This document shows positions 21,624-30,964 of a DNA stretch of 64,000 bases, in pieces. Position numbers and translations under genes: made by a program. The stretch is taken from NCBI RefSeq assembly GCF_900129405.1, contig NZ_FQVQ01000002.1, positions 62,001 through 126,000 of the forward strand, in the 5' to 3' direction. The notes beneath the pieces are model-generated. The model was not told where the DNA came from, made no database searches, and saw nothing but the letters and a program-made list of their open reading frames with translations. Position 1 is the stretch's first letter. The number at the start of each line of letters is the position of its first letter. The DNA comes from Flavobacterium fontis. GTDB taxonomy: Bacteria; Bacteroidota; Bacteroidia; Flavobacteriales; Flavobacteriaceae.

Positions 21624-22448
21624 TTATTTCTTTCTGCGTTCAACAATATACTTGTTACTTGGATTAGCCAAAGAACGTGTTCTATATCCTTTAGCCGGTA
21701 GACCTTTTCTAGAACGTGGGTGACCTCCAGAAGAACGTCCTTCACCACCTCCCATGGGGTGATCAACTGGGTTCATCGCTACTGGTCTTGTTCTTGGTCT
21801 TCTACCTAACCATCTGCTTCTACCTGCTTTACCAGATACAATTAACTGGTGGTCAGAGTTAGAAACAGCTCCAATCGTAGCCATACAAGTCAACAAAATC
21901 AAACGTGTTTCACCTGAAGGCATTTTGATTGTAGCATACTTACCATCACGCGCCATTAATTGGGCAAAAGTACCCGCAGAACGCGCAATAATAGCTCCCT
22001 GCCCTGGACGTAATTCAATACAAGAAATTACGGTACCAAGAGGAATTTTACTTAATGGTAAAGTGTTTCCGATTTCAGGTGCAGCATTTTCACCTGATAC
22101 TATGGTCTGACCTACTTGTAAACCATTTTGAGCAATGATGTAGGTTTTTTCTCCATCCGCATACGCTAATAATGCGATAAAGGCAGTTCGGTTTGGATCA
22201 TACTCAATCGACTTAACGGTTGCAGGGATACCAAACTTAGTTCTTTTGAAATCGATAATACGATAACGTTGCTTGTGACCACCGCCTGTATAACGCATGG
22301 TCATTTTTCCTTGACTATTTCTACCTCCTGAGCTTTTTTTCGGTGCGATCAATGAACGCTCCGGCTTATCAGTTGTAATGGCGTCAAAACCATTGACAAC
22401 TCTAAAACGCTGGCCAGGGGTAATAGGTTTTAATTTTCTAACTGACAT
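21624..22448 (-). CDS. rplB: 50S ribosomal protein L2
   Basis: Core protein needed for subunit association and peptidyl transfer. 274 residues. Shows [20 protein letters not shown] near the start and the highly conserved loop [20 protein letters not shown], including the histidine near the catalytic centre. Confidence 0.98.
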   Translation of the reverse strand: MSVRKLKPITPGQRFRVVNGFDAITTDKPERSLIAPKKSSGGRNSQGKMTMRYTGGGHKQRYRIIDFKRTKFGIPATVKSIEYDPNRTAFIALLAYADGEKTYIIAQNGLQVGQTIVSGENAAPEIGNTLPLSKIPLGTVISCIELRPGQGAIIARSAGTFAQLMARDGKYATIKMPSGETRLILLTCMATIGAVSNSDHQLIVSGKAGRSRWLGRRPRTRPVAMNPVDHPMGGGEGRSSGGHPRSRKGLPAKGYRTRSLANPSNKYIVERRKK

Positions 22449-22455
22449 TGTTTAC

Positions 22456-22746
22456 TTAGTTATTAGAATAAAAATCAATTGTTTCACCTTCCTGTACTTG
22501 TACGATGGCTTTCTTGTACGAGTTTGTTTTTCCTTGAATCAAACCACTTTTGGTATATTTAGTAGTACGATCAGGACGAACATTCATCGTGTTTACTTCA
22601 ACAACGGTAACGCCATAAGCAGCCTCTACAGCTTTCTTGATCTGTACTTTGTTGGCTTTCTTATCTACAACGAAACCAAAACGATTAAAAAGCTCCCCGT
22701 CTTTGGTCACTTTTTCGGTAATGATAGGTTTAATGATGATACTCAT
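22456..22746 (-). CDS. rplW: 50S ribosomal protein L23
   Basis: Docking site for trigger factor and SRP at the exit tunnel. 96 residues: IIIKPIITEKVTKDGELFNR, FVVDKKANKVQIKKAVEAAY, and VNTMNVRPDRTTKYTKSGL. Confidence 0.97.
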   Translation of the reverse strand: MSIIIKPIITEKVTKDGELFNRFGFVVDKKANKVQIKKAVEAAYGVTVVEVNTMNVRPDRTTKYTKSGLIQGKTNSYKKAIVQVQEGETIDFYSNN

Positions 22747-22753
22747 GGCTCTG

Positions 22754-23383
22754 TTATTTACTTAAATTTTCTACAATTCCCGCTACAGAACTCTCTGTAA
22801 GCACTAAATTATTAGCATGTAAAATACTGTAAGTGCTTAATTCTGAAGAAGTTACAACCTTAGAGGCTTGTAAATTGCGTGACGACAAATATACATTATT
22901 ATTTGTATCACCCAACACGAACAATGATTTTTTGTTCTCTAACCCTAAAGCATTCAATACACTAAGGAATTTTTTGGTGCTTGGAGTTTCAAAAGCGAAA
23001 TCTTCCACAACAATCAAATTAGACTCTTTTGCTTTCATTGACAAAGCTGATTTACGCGCTAATCGCTTCAAGCCTTTGTTCAATTTGAAAGAGTAGCTAC
23101 GGGGACGAGGTCCGAAAATTGTACCCCCACCTACGAACACAGGAGACTTAACACTACCTGCACGCGCCGTACCTGTTCCTTTTTGTTTTTTAATCTTGCG
23201 TGTACTACCCGCCACTTCATTGCGTTCTTTCGCTTTGTGTGTTCCTTGTCTTTGGTTAGCAAGATATTGCTTAACATCAAGATATACCGCATGGTTGTTT
23301 GGCTCGATGCCAAATACAGCGTCAGAAAGCTCTACTTTTCTGCCTGTATCTTTTCCGTTACTATCTAAAACTTTTACTTCCAT
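22754..23383 (-). CDS. rplD: 50S ribosomal protein L4
   Basis: Tunnel-lining protein, 209 residues. The extended loop has RKIKKQKGTGTARAGSVKSP and FVGGGTIFGPRPRSYSFKLN. Start shares the last base of rplC's stop codon, suggesting translational coupling. In E. coli L4 represses the S10 operon; no such attenuator is evident here. Confidence 0.98.
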   Translation of the reverse strand: MEVKVLDSNGKDTGRKVELSDAVFGIEPNNHAVYLDVKQYLANQRQGTHKAKERNEVAGSTRKIKKQKGTGTARAGSVKSPVFVGGGTIFGPRPRSYSFKLNKGLKRLARKSALSMKAKESNLIVVEDFAFETPSTKKFLSVLNALGLENKKSLFVLGDTNNNVYLSSRNLQASKVVTSSELSTYSILHANNLVLTESSVAGIVENLSK

Positions 23384-24000
23384 TACTTCTGAATGATTAC
23401 ATACGAGTTTTTATGTCCAGGAACCGCACCTTTAACCACCAATAGGTTTTTGTCAGCTACGACTTTTAAAACTCTAAGATTTTGTACTTTAACATTTTGA
23501 CCTCCCATTCTTCCGGCCATACGCATTCCTTTGAATACACGAGAAGGATACGATGAAGCACCCACAGATCCCGGTGCACGCAAACGGTTGTGCTGACCAT
23601 GTGTAGATTGTCCAACCCCACCAAATCCGTGACGCTTAACAACCCCTTGGAAACCTTTTCCTTTTGACACACCTTGTACATCGACAAATTCGCCTTCGCT
23701 GAAAACGTCTACAGTGATGTTGTCACCTAATTTGTACTCCGTTTCAAAACCTTGGAATTCAACGACTTTTTTCTTAGCAGATGTTCCCGCTTTTTTAAAG
23801 TGACCTACGGCCGCTTTGGTGGCGTGTTTTTCTGTTTTGTCATCGAAACCAAGTTGCAACGCTTCATACCCGTCAACCTCTTTGGTTCTGACTTGGGTAA
23901 CGACACATGGACCTGCTTCAATTACGGTACAAGGGATATTTTTCCCGTTCTCGTCAAAGATGCTGGTCATGCCGATTTTTCTTCCAATTAACCCAGACAT
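23383..24000 (-). CDS. rplC: 50S ribosomal protein L3
   Basis: Early-assembly protein reaching the peptidyl-transferase centre. 205 residues. [20 protein letters not shown] and the loop [18 protein letters not shown], whose glutamine is the usual methylation site. First gene of this transcription unit; rpsJ, first in E. coli, is in the neighbouring str unit here. Confidence 0.98.
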   Translation of the reverse strand: MSGLIGRKIGMTSIFDENGKNIPCTVIEAGPCVVTQVRTKEVDGYEALQLGFDDKTEKHATKAAVGHFKKAGTSAKKKVVEFQGFETEYKLGDNITVDVFSEGEFVDVQGVSKGKGFQGVVKRHGFGGVGQSTHGQHNRLRAPGSVGASSYPSRVFKGMRMAGRMGGQNVKVQNLRVLKVVADKNLLVVKGAVPGHKNSYVIIQK

Positions 24001-24061
24001 AAAAATTATTAATTAATTAAACATTGTTTAGCAATGGCAAGTAGCCATTTTTTTGAGCGTG

Positions 24062-24092
24062 CAAATATATAGATTAGAATCCATCAATCAAA
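24062..24092 (-). promoter_or_regulatory. promoter of the rplC-to-rplQ ribosomal operon
   Basis: On the minus strand TTTG (24092-24089), a 19-base spacer and TATATTTG (24069-24062) match the Bacteroidota -33/-7 consensus. The box is 61 bases before the rplC start. The same design appears in front of rpsL. Confidence 0.8.
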
Positions 24093-24336
24093 ATAATCTA
24101 AGTAATTATTTTTCAGGAAGTAATCAACCGATTTTTAACGACAAATAATACTGAAATAAAATTGATGAAAATATGTTGTAAGCCCCCGAAAACAAAAGGA
24201 AACAAAGTTTCAGCATTGATTTTAAAGCGGTACAACAGGAAGGCAAACGCTTAAAAATAGTTATCAACAAAATGGAACAAAAAAAATTTTGCAATAAAAA
24301 AAAGAGTTTCACCTCTCTTTTCTTACTTCCCAAAAA
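24093..24336. other. AT-rich intergenic stretch without a recognised gene
   Basis: Between the rplC promoter and the str-unit terminator. It holds only short open frames (for example a minus-strand frame at 24124-24339 rich in Phe/Leu/Ser, and a 29-codon plus-strand one) that resemble no protein family. A weak inverted repeat AAAAGAG/CTCTTTT lies near 24300-24320. Nothing else supported. Confidence 0.5.
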
Positions 24337-24369
24337 CAAAAAAAAATGACCGGCAAAAACCGGTCATTT
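24337..24369 (-). terminator. terminator of the str operon (after rpsJ)
   Basis: Minus-strand RNA forms AAATGACCGG / CCGGTCATTT around a short T-rich loop, followed by nine T. It ends the rpsL-rpsG-fusA-rpsJ unit 23 bases after the rpsJ stop. Confidence 0.92.
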
Positions 24370-24391
24370 AGAAGGTATAAAAAGTGAATTA

Positions 24392-24697
24392 TCACACTTT
24401 GATCTCAACTTCAACACCACTAGGAAGCTCTAACTTCATCAAAGCATCAATAGTCTTAGAAGAAGAACTATAAATGTCTAACAAACGTTTGTAAGAGCTC
24501 ACTTCGAACTGCTCACGTGCTTTTTTGTTTACGTGAGGAGAACGCAATACGGTGAAGATTTTCTTGTGTGTAGGAAGTGGAATAGGACCCGTTACTACAG
24601 CACCTGTGCTTTTCACTGTTTTTACGATTTTTTCAGCGGATTTATCCACCAACATATGATCGTAAGATTTCAATTTTATTCTAATTTTTTGACTCAT
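24392..24697 (-). CDS. rpsJ: 30S ribosomal protein S10 (NusE)
   Basis: Small-subunit head protein, also the NusE antitermination factor that links NusG to ribosomes. 101 residues. [20 protein letters not shown] and [20 protein letters not shown]. It lies 11 bases after fusA and is followed by a terminator, so it belongs to the str unit, as is common in Bacteroidota. Confidence 0.98.
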   Translation of the reverse strand: MSQKIRIKLKSYDHMLVDKSAEKIVKTVKSTGAVVTGPIPLPTHKKIFTVLRSPHVNKKAREQFEVSSYKRLLDIYSSSSKTIDALMKLELPSGVEVEIKV

Positions 24698-24708
24698 CTT
24701 TTCAAGAA

Positions 24709-26853
24709 TTAAGCGTTACCTTTTGCTTTTTTGATTACCTCATCAGAGATGTTAGAAGGCGTTTGTTCGTAGTGTGAGAACTCCATTGTTGAAGTTGCTC
24801 TACCCGATGACAATGTACGCAACGTAGTTACGTAACCAAACATTTCAGAAAGTGGCACATTCGCTTTGATGACTTTAGATCCCGCACGGTCACCCATGTC
24901 GTTCACTTGTCCTCGTCTGCGGTTAAGGTCACCTACGATATCCCCCATATTTTCTTCAGGCGTAATCACTTCGATTTTCATGATAGGCTCAAGGATTACA
25001 GCACCTGCAGCTTTTGCAACTTCTTTGTATCCTAATTTAGCCGCCATTTCAAACGATAACGCATCCGAGTCCACAGGGTGGTACGAACCATCCAACAAGG
25101 TTACTTTCAAGCTATCCACAGTGTAGCCTGCCAAAGGCCCTTGCTTCATCGCTTCTTTGAATCCTTTTTCTACAGCAGGAACGTATTCTTTTGGAACGTT
25201 ACCTCCTTTTACTTCATTGACAAACTGAAGACCCACAAATCCTTCTTCGGCTGGCTCCAAACGGAAAACAATGTCCCCGAATTTACCACGTCCACCGGAT
25301 TGTTTCTTATAAACTTCACGGTGTTGCGCTGATTTAGTGAATGCTTCTTTGTACTCTACTTGAGGCTCTCCTTGGTTTACTTCAACCTTGAACTCACGCT
25401 TCATACGGTCAATCAAGATGTCTAAGTGTAACTCACCCATACCTGAGATGATGGTCTGACCAGAAGCTTCGTCCGTACGTACCGTAAACGTTGGATCCTC
25501 TTCAGCCAATTTCGCCAAAGCCATACCCATTTTATCTACGTCAGCCTTAGTTTTAGGCTCAATCGCGATACCGATTACCGGATCAGGGAACTTCATCGAT
25601 TCAAGAATGATCGGGTGTTTCTCATCACACATGGTGTCTCCCGTTTTGATATCTTTAAAACCAACTGCTGCTCCGATATCACCTGCTTCGATAAACTCGA
25701 TAGGGTTTTGCTTGTTAGCGTGCATTTGGTAGATACGAGAAATACGTTCTTTGTTGCCTGAACGTGTGTTCAAAATGTAAGAACCTGCATCCAAACGACC
25801 TGAATACGCTCTAAAGAAAGCCAAACGACCTACATAAGGATCGGTAGCAATTTTGAACGCCAATGCCGCGAATGGTTCAGTTACATCAGGGCGACGTGTA
25901 ATTTTGGTTTGCTCTTCTTCAGGAAGATCAGCATCATCAGGGTGAATACCTTGAATACCATCTTTATCTACAGGTGAAGGCAAATATTTACAAACAGCAT
26001 CCAACATAAATTGAACTCCTTTGTTTTTGAAAGAAGATCCACACATCATAGGAATGATGGCCATGTCAATAGTAGCCGCACGTAAGGCATTGTTAATTTC
26101 GTCTTCCGTAATAGAGTTTTCATCCTCCATGTACTTATCCAAAAGGTTTTCATCGTATTCTGCTACGGCTTCAATCAAGGTAGAACGGTATTGTTTTACC
26201 TCATCAACCATTTCAGCTGGAATATCAACGATATCAAAAGTAGCGCCTTGTGTTTCCTCATGCCAGATAATAGCTTGGTTTTTTACCAAATCTACTACTC
26301 CTTTGAAGTCCATTTCATCCCCGATTGGCAATGTAATGGCTACTGCATTGGATTTTAACATGTCGCGTACTTGCTGACAAACAGCCAAGAAATTTGATCC
26401 TTGACGGTCCATTTTGTTAACGAATCCCATACGAGGAACACGGTATTGGTCGGCCAATCTCCAGTTGGTTTCGGATTGAGGCTCTACCCCATCAACCGCA
26501 GAGAATAAGAAAACCAATCCATCCAATACACGCAATGAACGATTTACTTCCACTGTAAAGTCAACGTGTCCGGGAGTATCGATAATGTTAAAGTGATATC
26601 CTTTTGTTTCGGGTAAATTTTTACCTTGTTCGGTTGGGAAATTCCACGTACAAGTGGTCGCCGCCGAAGTAATGGTAATACCGCGCTCTTGCTCTTGTGC
26701 CATCCAGTCCATGGTAGCTGCTCCATCGTGAACCTCACCAATCTTGTGAGACTTTCCAGTGTAGAACAAAATACGCTCAGTCGTAGTCGTTTTTCCAGCG
26801 TCAATGTGCGCTGCAATTCCGATATTTCGGGTAAATCTTAAATCTCTTGCCAT
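24709..26853 (-). CDS. fusA: elongation factor G
   Basis: GTPase that moves tRNAs and mRNA through the ribosome. 714 residues. G1 [21 protein letters not shown]2 [13 protein letters not shown]3 [13 protein letters not shown] and G4 NKMDRQG are present, followed by domains II-V ([20 protein letters not shown] in III-IV). Sequence is of the canonical translocase type rather than a fusidate-resistance paralogue, judged by its place in the str operon. Confidence 0.98.
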   Translation of the reverse strand: MARDLRFTRNIGIAAHIDAGKTTTTERILFYTGKSHKIGEVHDGAATMDWMAQEQERGITITSAATTCTWNFPTEQGKNLPETKGYHFNIIDTPGHVDFTVEVNRSLRVLDGLVFLFSAVDGVEPQSETNWRLADQYRVPRMGFVNKMDRQGSNFLAVCQQVRDMLKSNAVAITLPIGDEMDFKGVVDLVKNQAIIWHEETQGATFDIVDIPAEMVDEVKQYRSTLIEAVAEYDENLLDKYMEDENSITEDEINNALRAATIDMAIIPMMCGSSFKNKGVQFMLDAVCKYLPSPVDKDGIQGIHPDDADLPEEEQTKITRRPDVTEPFAALAFKIATDPYVGRLAFFRAYSGRLDAGSYILNTRSGNKERISRIYQMHANKQNPIEFIEAGDIGAAVGFKDIKTGDTMCDEKHPIILESMKFPDPVIGIAIEPKTKADVDKMGMALAKLAEEDPTFTVRTDEASGQTIISGMGELHLDILIDRMKREFKVEVNQGEPQVEYKEAFTKSAQHREVYKKQSGGRGKFGDIVFRLEPAEEGFVGLQFVNEVKGGNVPKEYVPAVEKGFKEAMKQGPLAGYTVDSLKVTLLDGSYHPVDSDALSFEMAAKLGYKEVAKAAGAVILEPIMKIEVITPEENMGDIVGDLNRRRGQVNDMGDRAGSKVIKANVPLSEMFGYVTTLRTLSSGRATSTMEFSHYEQTPSNISDEVIKKAKGNA

Positions 26854-26863
26854 CGCTTAAAAA

Positions 26864-27340
26864 TTAAAATCTAAAGTGAGAGAATGCTTTGTTAGCTTCT
26901 GCCATTTTGTGGGTATCCATTCTCTTTTTCACCGCTGCTCCTTCTTCTTTTGCAGCAGCTAAAATTTCAGAGGCTAGTTTACCCGCCATGGATTTCTCGT
27001 TTCTTTTGCGTGCATAAAGGATTAACCATTTCATCGCCATTGAAATCTTGCGATCGGGACGAATTTGCATCGGGATTTGGAACGTAGCTCCACCCACACG
27101 ACGTGAACGAACTTCTACGTGAGGCATCACGTTAGTCAATGCATCTTTCCAAATTTCTAAAGCAGATTTTTCTGCATCTTGCTTTTTAGTTTCTACGATT
27201 TCCAACGCAGAATAAAACACATTAAAAGCAATTGATTTTTTACCATCCCACATTAAGTTATTCACAAAACGGGTGACCAATTGATCGTTAAATTTTGGAT
27301 CCGGTAAAAGCGGTCTTTTTTTGGCCTGTCTTTTTCTCAT
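26864..27340 (-). CDS. rpsG: 30S ribosomal protein S7
   Basis: Head-nucleating 16S rRNA binder. 158 residues. Signature [40 protein letters not shown] and the C-terminal [15 protein letters not shown]. Confidence 0.98.
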   Translation of the reverse strand: MRKRQAKKRPLLPDPKFNDQLVTRFVNNLMWDGKKSIAFNVFYSALEIVETKKQDAEKSALEIWKDALTNVMPHVEVRSRRVGGATFQIPMQIRPDRKISMAMKWLILYARKRNEKSMAGKLASEILAAAKEEGAAVKKRMDTHKMAEANKAFSHFRF

Positions 27341-27363
27341 TTCTTCTGATTAAAAGTTTTTAA

Positions 27364-27744
27364 TTACTTTTTGTCTTTTGGGCGTTTTGCTCCGTACTTT
27401 GATCTTCTTTGAAGACGTCCGTTAACTCCGGCCGTATCCAAAGCACCACGCACGATGTGGTATCGTACCCCTGGCAAATCTTTCACCCTTCCACCTCTCA
27501 CTAATACTATCGAGTGCTCTTGTAGATTGTGTCCTTCACCTGGGATGTAAGCATTCACCTCATTACCATTGGTCAAACGTACACGCGCAACTTTACGCAT
27601 GGCTGAGTTTGGTTTTTTTGGCGTAGTGGTGTAAACACGCGTACAAACCCCTCTTCGTTGAGGACAAGAATCCAAAGCAGCCGATTTACTCTTCTTAGCG
27701 ATTTTGGCTCTTCCAGTTCTTACTAATTGTTGAATTGTTGGCAT
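27364..27744 (-). CDS. rpsL: 30S ribosomal protein S12
   Basis: Decoding-centre protein. 126 residues. The region [19 protein letters not shown] and the block [19 protein letters not shown] keep the lysines that, when mutated, give streptomycin resistance (E. coli K42/K87 equivalents), so S12 looks sensitive-type. First gene of the str unit, 54 bases after its promoter box. Confidence 0.98.
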   Translation of the reverse strand: MPTIQQLVRTGRAKIAKKSKSAALDSCPQRRGVCTRVYTTTPKKPNSAMRKVARVRLTNGNEVNAYIPGEGHNLQEHSIVLVRGGRVKDLPGVRYHIVRGALDTAGVNGRLQRRSKYGAKRPKDKK

Positions 27745-27798
27745 AATTTAAATAATAAATTTACTTATGTTTACTTTTACCCGCATTTTACGGGGTTG

Positions 27799-27829
27799 CA
27801 AATGTATAAATTATTTTTTATCAAACAAA
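27799..27829 (-). promoter_or_regulatory. promoter of the str operon
   Basis: Minus strand: TTTG (27829-27826), 19-base spacer, TACATTTG (27806-27799). It matches the Bacteroidota consensus and has the same spacing as the rplC promoter. Confidence 0.82.
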
Positions 27830-27856
27830 TACAAAATTCTGTGTTTTTATAGAAAC

Positions 27857-27897
27857 AAAAAAAACCGCCTTTCTTTACACAAAAAAGACGGTTTTAA
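27857..27897 (-). terminator. terminator of the LRR gene at 27912
   Basis: Minus strand AAAACCG...CGGTTTT with an AT-rich inner stem (CTTTTTT/AAGAAAG), followed by eight T. It lies 15 bases past the stop of the LRR protein. Confidence 0.8.
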
Positions 27898-27911
27898 TTG
27901 GAAATATCATT

Positions 27912-30806
27912 TTACTTTTTCAAAACTTTCTTGAGGTATTTCCCCCCAATTGTAGTGGTTTGAATCAGATATACGCCAGGCGGTAACGCTTGCATATCCA
28001 ATTGCAAGGTAGCTTGATCACCCAATTGCGTCCATAATAAACGGCCCTGGCTGTCGGTAATGGACACAGACTTTATGAGCTCTGGAGCTACAATTTGTAG
28101 CGTATTCTCGGCTGGTACCGGGAACATGTCTATTGCATCCGATTGAAAATTAGCAACATCTAGCGTCGTAAAAATACTTGTTTCTGTATTTGTAATAATA
28201 GGATAATTAAAATCAAAATAAATAGACGCCGTATTACTAATAGTACTGTTTAAAGTTAGCGTTGGTAATGTTTTAATCTTAAACACTACATACCCATCGT
28301 TGCTGTCATCTTCAAAGGGTAATTGAATATTTTCAAAAATAAACCTGACTTCATTTCCTTGAATTTGGGCATAGCCTGAATGACTTGAATGCACCCATCG
28401 TAAGGTTGAAATATCAAACATAGCAGGATTAATCACATCCTTAATTACAACATTCCGCGCAGGAAACGTTCCCGTATTTTCAAAACGAATTCGGTAATAC
28501 ACATACGAACCAATTTCTGCTGGATCTATAACAGTTCCTTGCAAACACGTTTTATCGTTAGGATCATACGAGTTAAAAACCGTTTGTGCTAGATCAAACG
28601 AATTGTCCAATGGCGTTACATCTGTCGATAATCCCGCCGCATTTGCTTGAAAATTCAAAACATCATTTGCATTGAGCGAAGGAACAGCAGTTGGCGTGTT
28701 TAACACAAACGTTACGTTTAACATTCTCGTTTCAAATGGAGCAATCACGCCTAAATTCCAAGTCAATAAACCAACTGTGGAAGATGTAGGTGCTATGGAT
28801 GCTTGGGTAAAATTCATTACCGCATCATTGAACGTGAATGAAAGCGTGACGTTTTCATTTTGATTCCCTTTATTTTTAACTAGGAGGCTGTAAGAGGACT
28901 CAAACCCAGGCACTGCAAAATCTGTTGGAACAATCACCACCTCCAAATCATGGGCAACTCCCACACTAGTTAAACAAAAATCTTGTGTAAATGGGGACGG
29001 CGTCGCGGGAAAAGTTACCAAATAGTTTGGTGGTGTAACCGTAAAATAGGTGGGATTCTCCAACTGAGGGGTAATTGAAAACGTACCGTCTTGAACAGAA
29101 TAGCTATATTGTCCATTGGCATTTCCTATATAACTTGCCGTATTCGTCCCATTGCTGATGCTAATTCGAGGGCTGGGCACAACAAAATCGGCGGGATCAC
29201 AGCCACTGGCATTGCTATCATGGCGAAATACTCCACGAAAAGTAGATACAGCACCGCCTGGTGTAAACGTACAAAAACTATTAGTGTGGCAGGTTGGGGA
29301 AAGTCCAGATTGTTGTTGTTCGATTATATTCTGCATCCACGGCACCTCATCTTCGTCGACACAAATATACACCATAGGATTAGGAGACAAATAAACTGAA
29401 CTTAAGCTTGAATTTACACCATTTTTAAACGATAAGGTCTGTATTTGGTTGCCCCCACATGCAAATGAAATAAATGAAAAATTGGGAACGGTTGTTAAAT
29501 CTAAACTACTAAGTAGATTGTTACTACAATCAAATAAAGACATATCATACAAGTTATTCAGTATAAGATTTGACAACAGATTGTTTTTACAATCTAGATA
29601 ATCTAAATTAGGAAAATCTGAGATAGTTAGAGAGGTTAATTGATTTTCTGAACACCTCAAAAAAATTAAATTTGTTACTCCAAAAAAATTGATGTCCTGA
29701 ATTAAATTATCATTACACTCTAATAGAAAAAGATCTGAAAGTCCTGAAAGATCTAAAGTTCCAATTTGATTATAACTACATTTTAGTGTTTTTAATAACG
29801 TAAGACTAGAAACATTTAACGTCGTTAATAAATTTGAAGAGCAATCTAAATTTTCAAGATTAGTCATGTGAAGTAAGTCAAGAGTGGTTAAGAGATTTTG
29901 TTCACAATTTAAAGTAACCATCGAGTCCTGACTTGAAAGATCTAAGATAGATATCAAATTACTAGAACAACCTAAAGTTGTTAGGTTAGATAAACCGGAT
30001 AAGTTAATATTTGACACTTGATTATATGCAAACAATAAAGTCTCTAAATTTACCAGTCCGCTTACATTTAAATCAGTAAGCTGATTCGAACTACAATTTA
30101 AAAACTTTAAATTAGTACTACCCGTAAGATTAATTTGTTGAACATTTGAAGACCCTACCTTAACTGTCTCTAAATGAGTCATATTCGAAATATCTAAATT
30201 TGGTATATTGTTTTGAGTAATATCCAAATACTTAAGCAGTGGTACGTCTAGCTTATTAAAAGAGGTCAAATTAGCATTAATAGCATGTAAATATTCTAAA
30301 TTAGGCATTAGGGACAGATTCAAACCCGTTACAGATGTAATTGAACTATCAAAAGCCTTTAAATTGGGCAACAAAGGAAGATTTAATGCAATAGTCAAAT
30401 TCATAGCACTATAACCGAAACGGAGCCCCTCTAAGTTTTGTAATGCTGCTGGAAGTGTGAATGTAGAAGCACTTGAACCCTTTAAATTCAAGCCTTCAAG
30501 ATTAATGAAAGCCTCCAAACCCGTCAAATCTTGGATTGATGTATTGTAGTAATCCACATCCAAGTAAGTTATAGCTTGCGCTTCTGTTACCTGAATCTCC
30601 CCATCATTGTTTGTATCGATTGGAACAGACATTCCAATAGGAATAAAAAAACCGACATTATAATCCCAAGGTTGATTGCTTGCAATTAAATTAGTAGAAT
30701 TGGCTGATAATAAATAAGCCTTAAACGCAGGATCAGGAATGTTTACGATTTGTGCACTGGTTAACTGAACTATAAGAAGCACAAAAAAGGCGTATAACTG
30801 TTTCAT
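27912..30806 (-). CDS. secreted leucine-rich-repeat protein with T9SS sorting domain
   Basis: A 964-residue exported protein, function unknown. Signal peptide 1-18 (MKQLYAFFVLLIVQLTSAQ). An EF-hand-like loop (DTNNDGEIQVTEAQ) comes at about residue 70. At least 15 LRRs follow to about 480, in a regular pattern of about 21 residues (LDCSSNLLTTLNVSSLTLLK). Then come a carboxypeptidase-regulatory-like beta domain (FRGVFRHDSNASGCDPADF) and a CARDB-like region. The YDPNDKTCLQGTVIDPAEIG block ends in SIYFDFNYPIITNT. The T9SS sorting domain covers about the last 75 residues (MFPVPAENTLQIVA to LKKVLKK). Overall plan equals that of 1299-3686, with a longer repeat array. The repeat DNA is more AT-rich than its surroundings. 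Confidence 0.87.
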   Translation of the reverse strand: MKQLYAFFVLLIVQLTSAQIVNIPDPAFKAYLLSANSTNLIASNQPWDYNVGFFIPIGMSVPIDTNNDGEIQVTEAQAITYLDVDYYNTSIQDLTGLEAFINLEGLNLKGSSASTFTLPAALQNLEGLRFGYSAMNLTIALNLPLLPNLKAFDSSITSVTGLNLSLMPNLEYLHAINANLTSFNKLDVPLLKYLDITQNNIPNLDISNMTHLETVKVGSSNVQQINLTGSTNLKFLNCSSNQLTDLNVSGLVNLETLLFAYNQVSNINLSGLSNLTTLGCSSNLISILDLSSQDSMVTLNCEQNLLTTLDLLHMTNLENLDCSSNLLTTLNVSSLTLLKTLKCSYNQIGTLDLSGLSDLFLLECNDNLIQDINFFGVTNLIFLRCSENQLTSLTISDFPNLDYLDCKNNLLSNLILNNLYDMSLFDCSNNLLSSLDLTTVPNFSFISFACGGNQIQTLSFKNGVNSSLSSVYLSPNPMVYICVDEDEVPWMQNIIEQQQSGLSPTCHTNSFCTFTPGGAVSTFRGVFRHDSNASGCDPADFVVPSPRISISNGTNTASYIGNANGQYSYSVQDGTFSITPQLENPTYFTVTPPNYLVTFPATPSPFTQDFCLTSVGVAHDLEVVIVPTDFAVPGFESSYSLLVKNKGNQNENVTLSFTFNDAVMNFTQASIAPTSSTVGLLTWNLGVIAPFETRMLNVTFVLNTPTAVPSLNANDVLNFQANAAGLSTDVTPLDNSFDLAQTVFNSYDPNDKTCLQGTVIDPAEIGSYVYYRIRFENTGTFPARNVVIKDVINPAMFDISTLRWVHSSHSGYAQIQGNEVRFIFENIQLPFEDDSNDGYVVFKIKTLPTLTLNSTISNTASIYFDFNYPIITNTETSIFTTLDVANFQSDAIDMFPVPAENTLQIVAPELIKSVSITDSQGRLLWTQLGDQATLQLDMQALPPGVYLIQTTTIGGKYLKKVLKK

Positions 30807-30827
30807 AATTAAAGGGTTTTAGATGTA

Positions 30828-30835
30828 CAAATATA
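30828..30835 (-). promoter_or_regulatory. probable promoter of the LRR gene, TATATTTG
   Basis: Complement TATATTTG matches the -7 consensus, 22 bases before the start codon. No clear -33 element at standard spacing. Confidence 0.5.
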
Positions 30836-30964
30836 GAAAAGTATGTACAGACAATCCATGAAAATTCCGTAAAAAATTCACTCCTCAACAATTTCCCAAG
30901 AATTCCAGCCTTTTGCTATACCGAAACATCGTTTTTTACGTTATTTTTACCACAAATCCTCGTG

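Noticed and set aside
24124..24339. 71-codon minus-strand frame between rplC and rpsJ
   Set aside because: Phe/Leu/Ser-rich product of AT-rich DNA; runs into the str terminator; no family-like sequence.
10426..27744. Horizontally acquired genes within the ribosomal cluster
   Set aside because: Gene order and spacing are continuous and typical; nothing foreign is inserted between the ribosomal genes.
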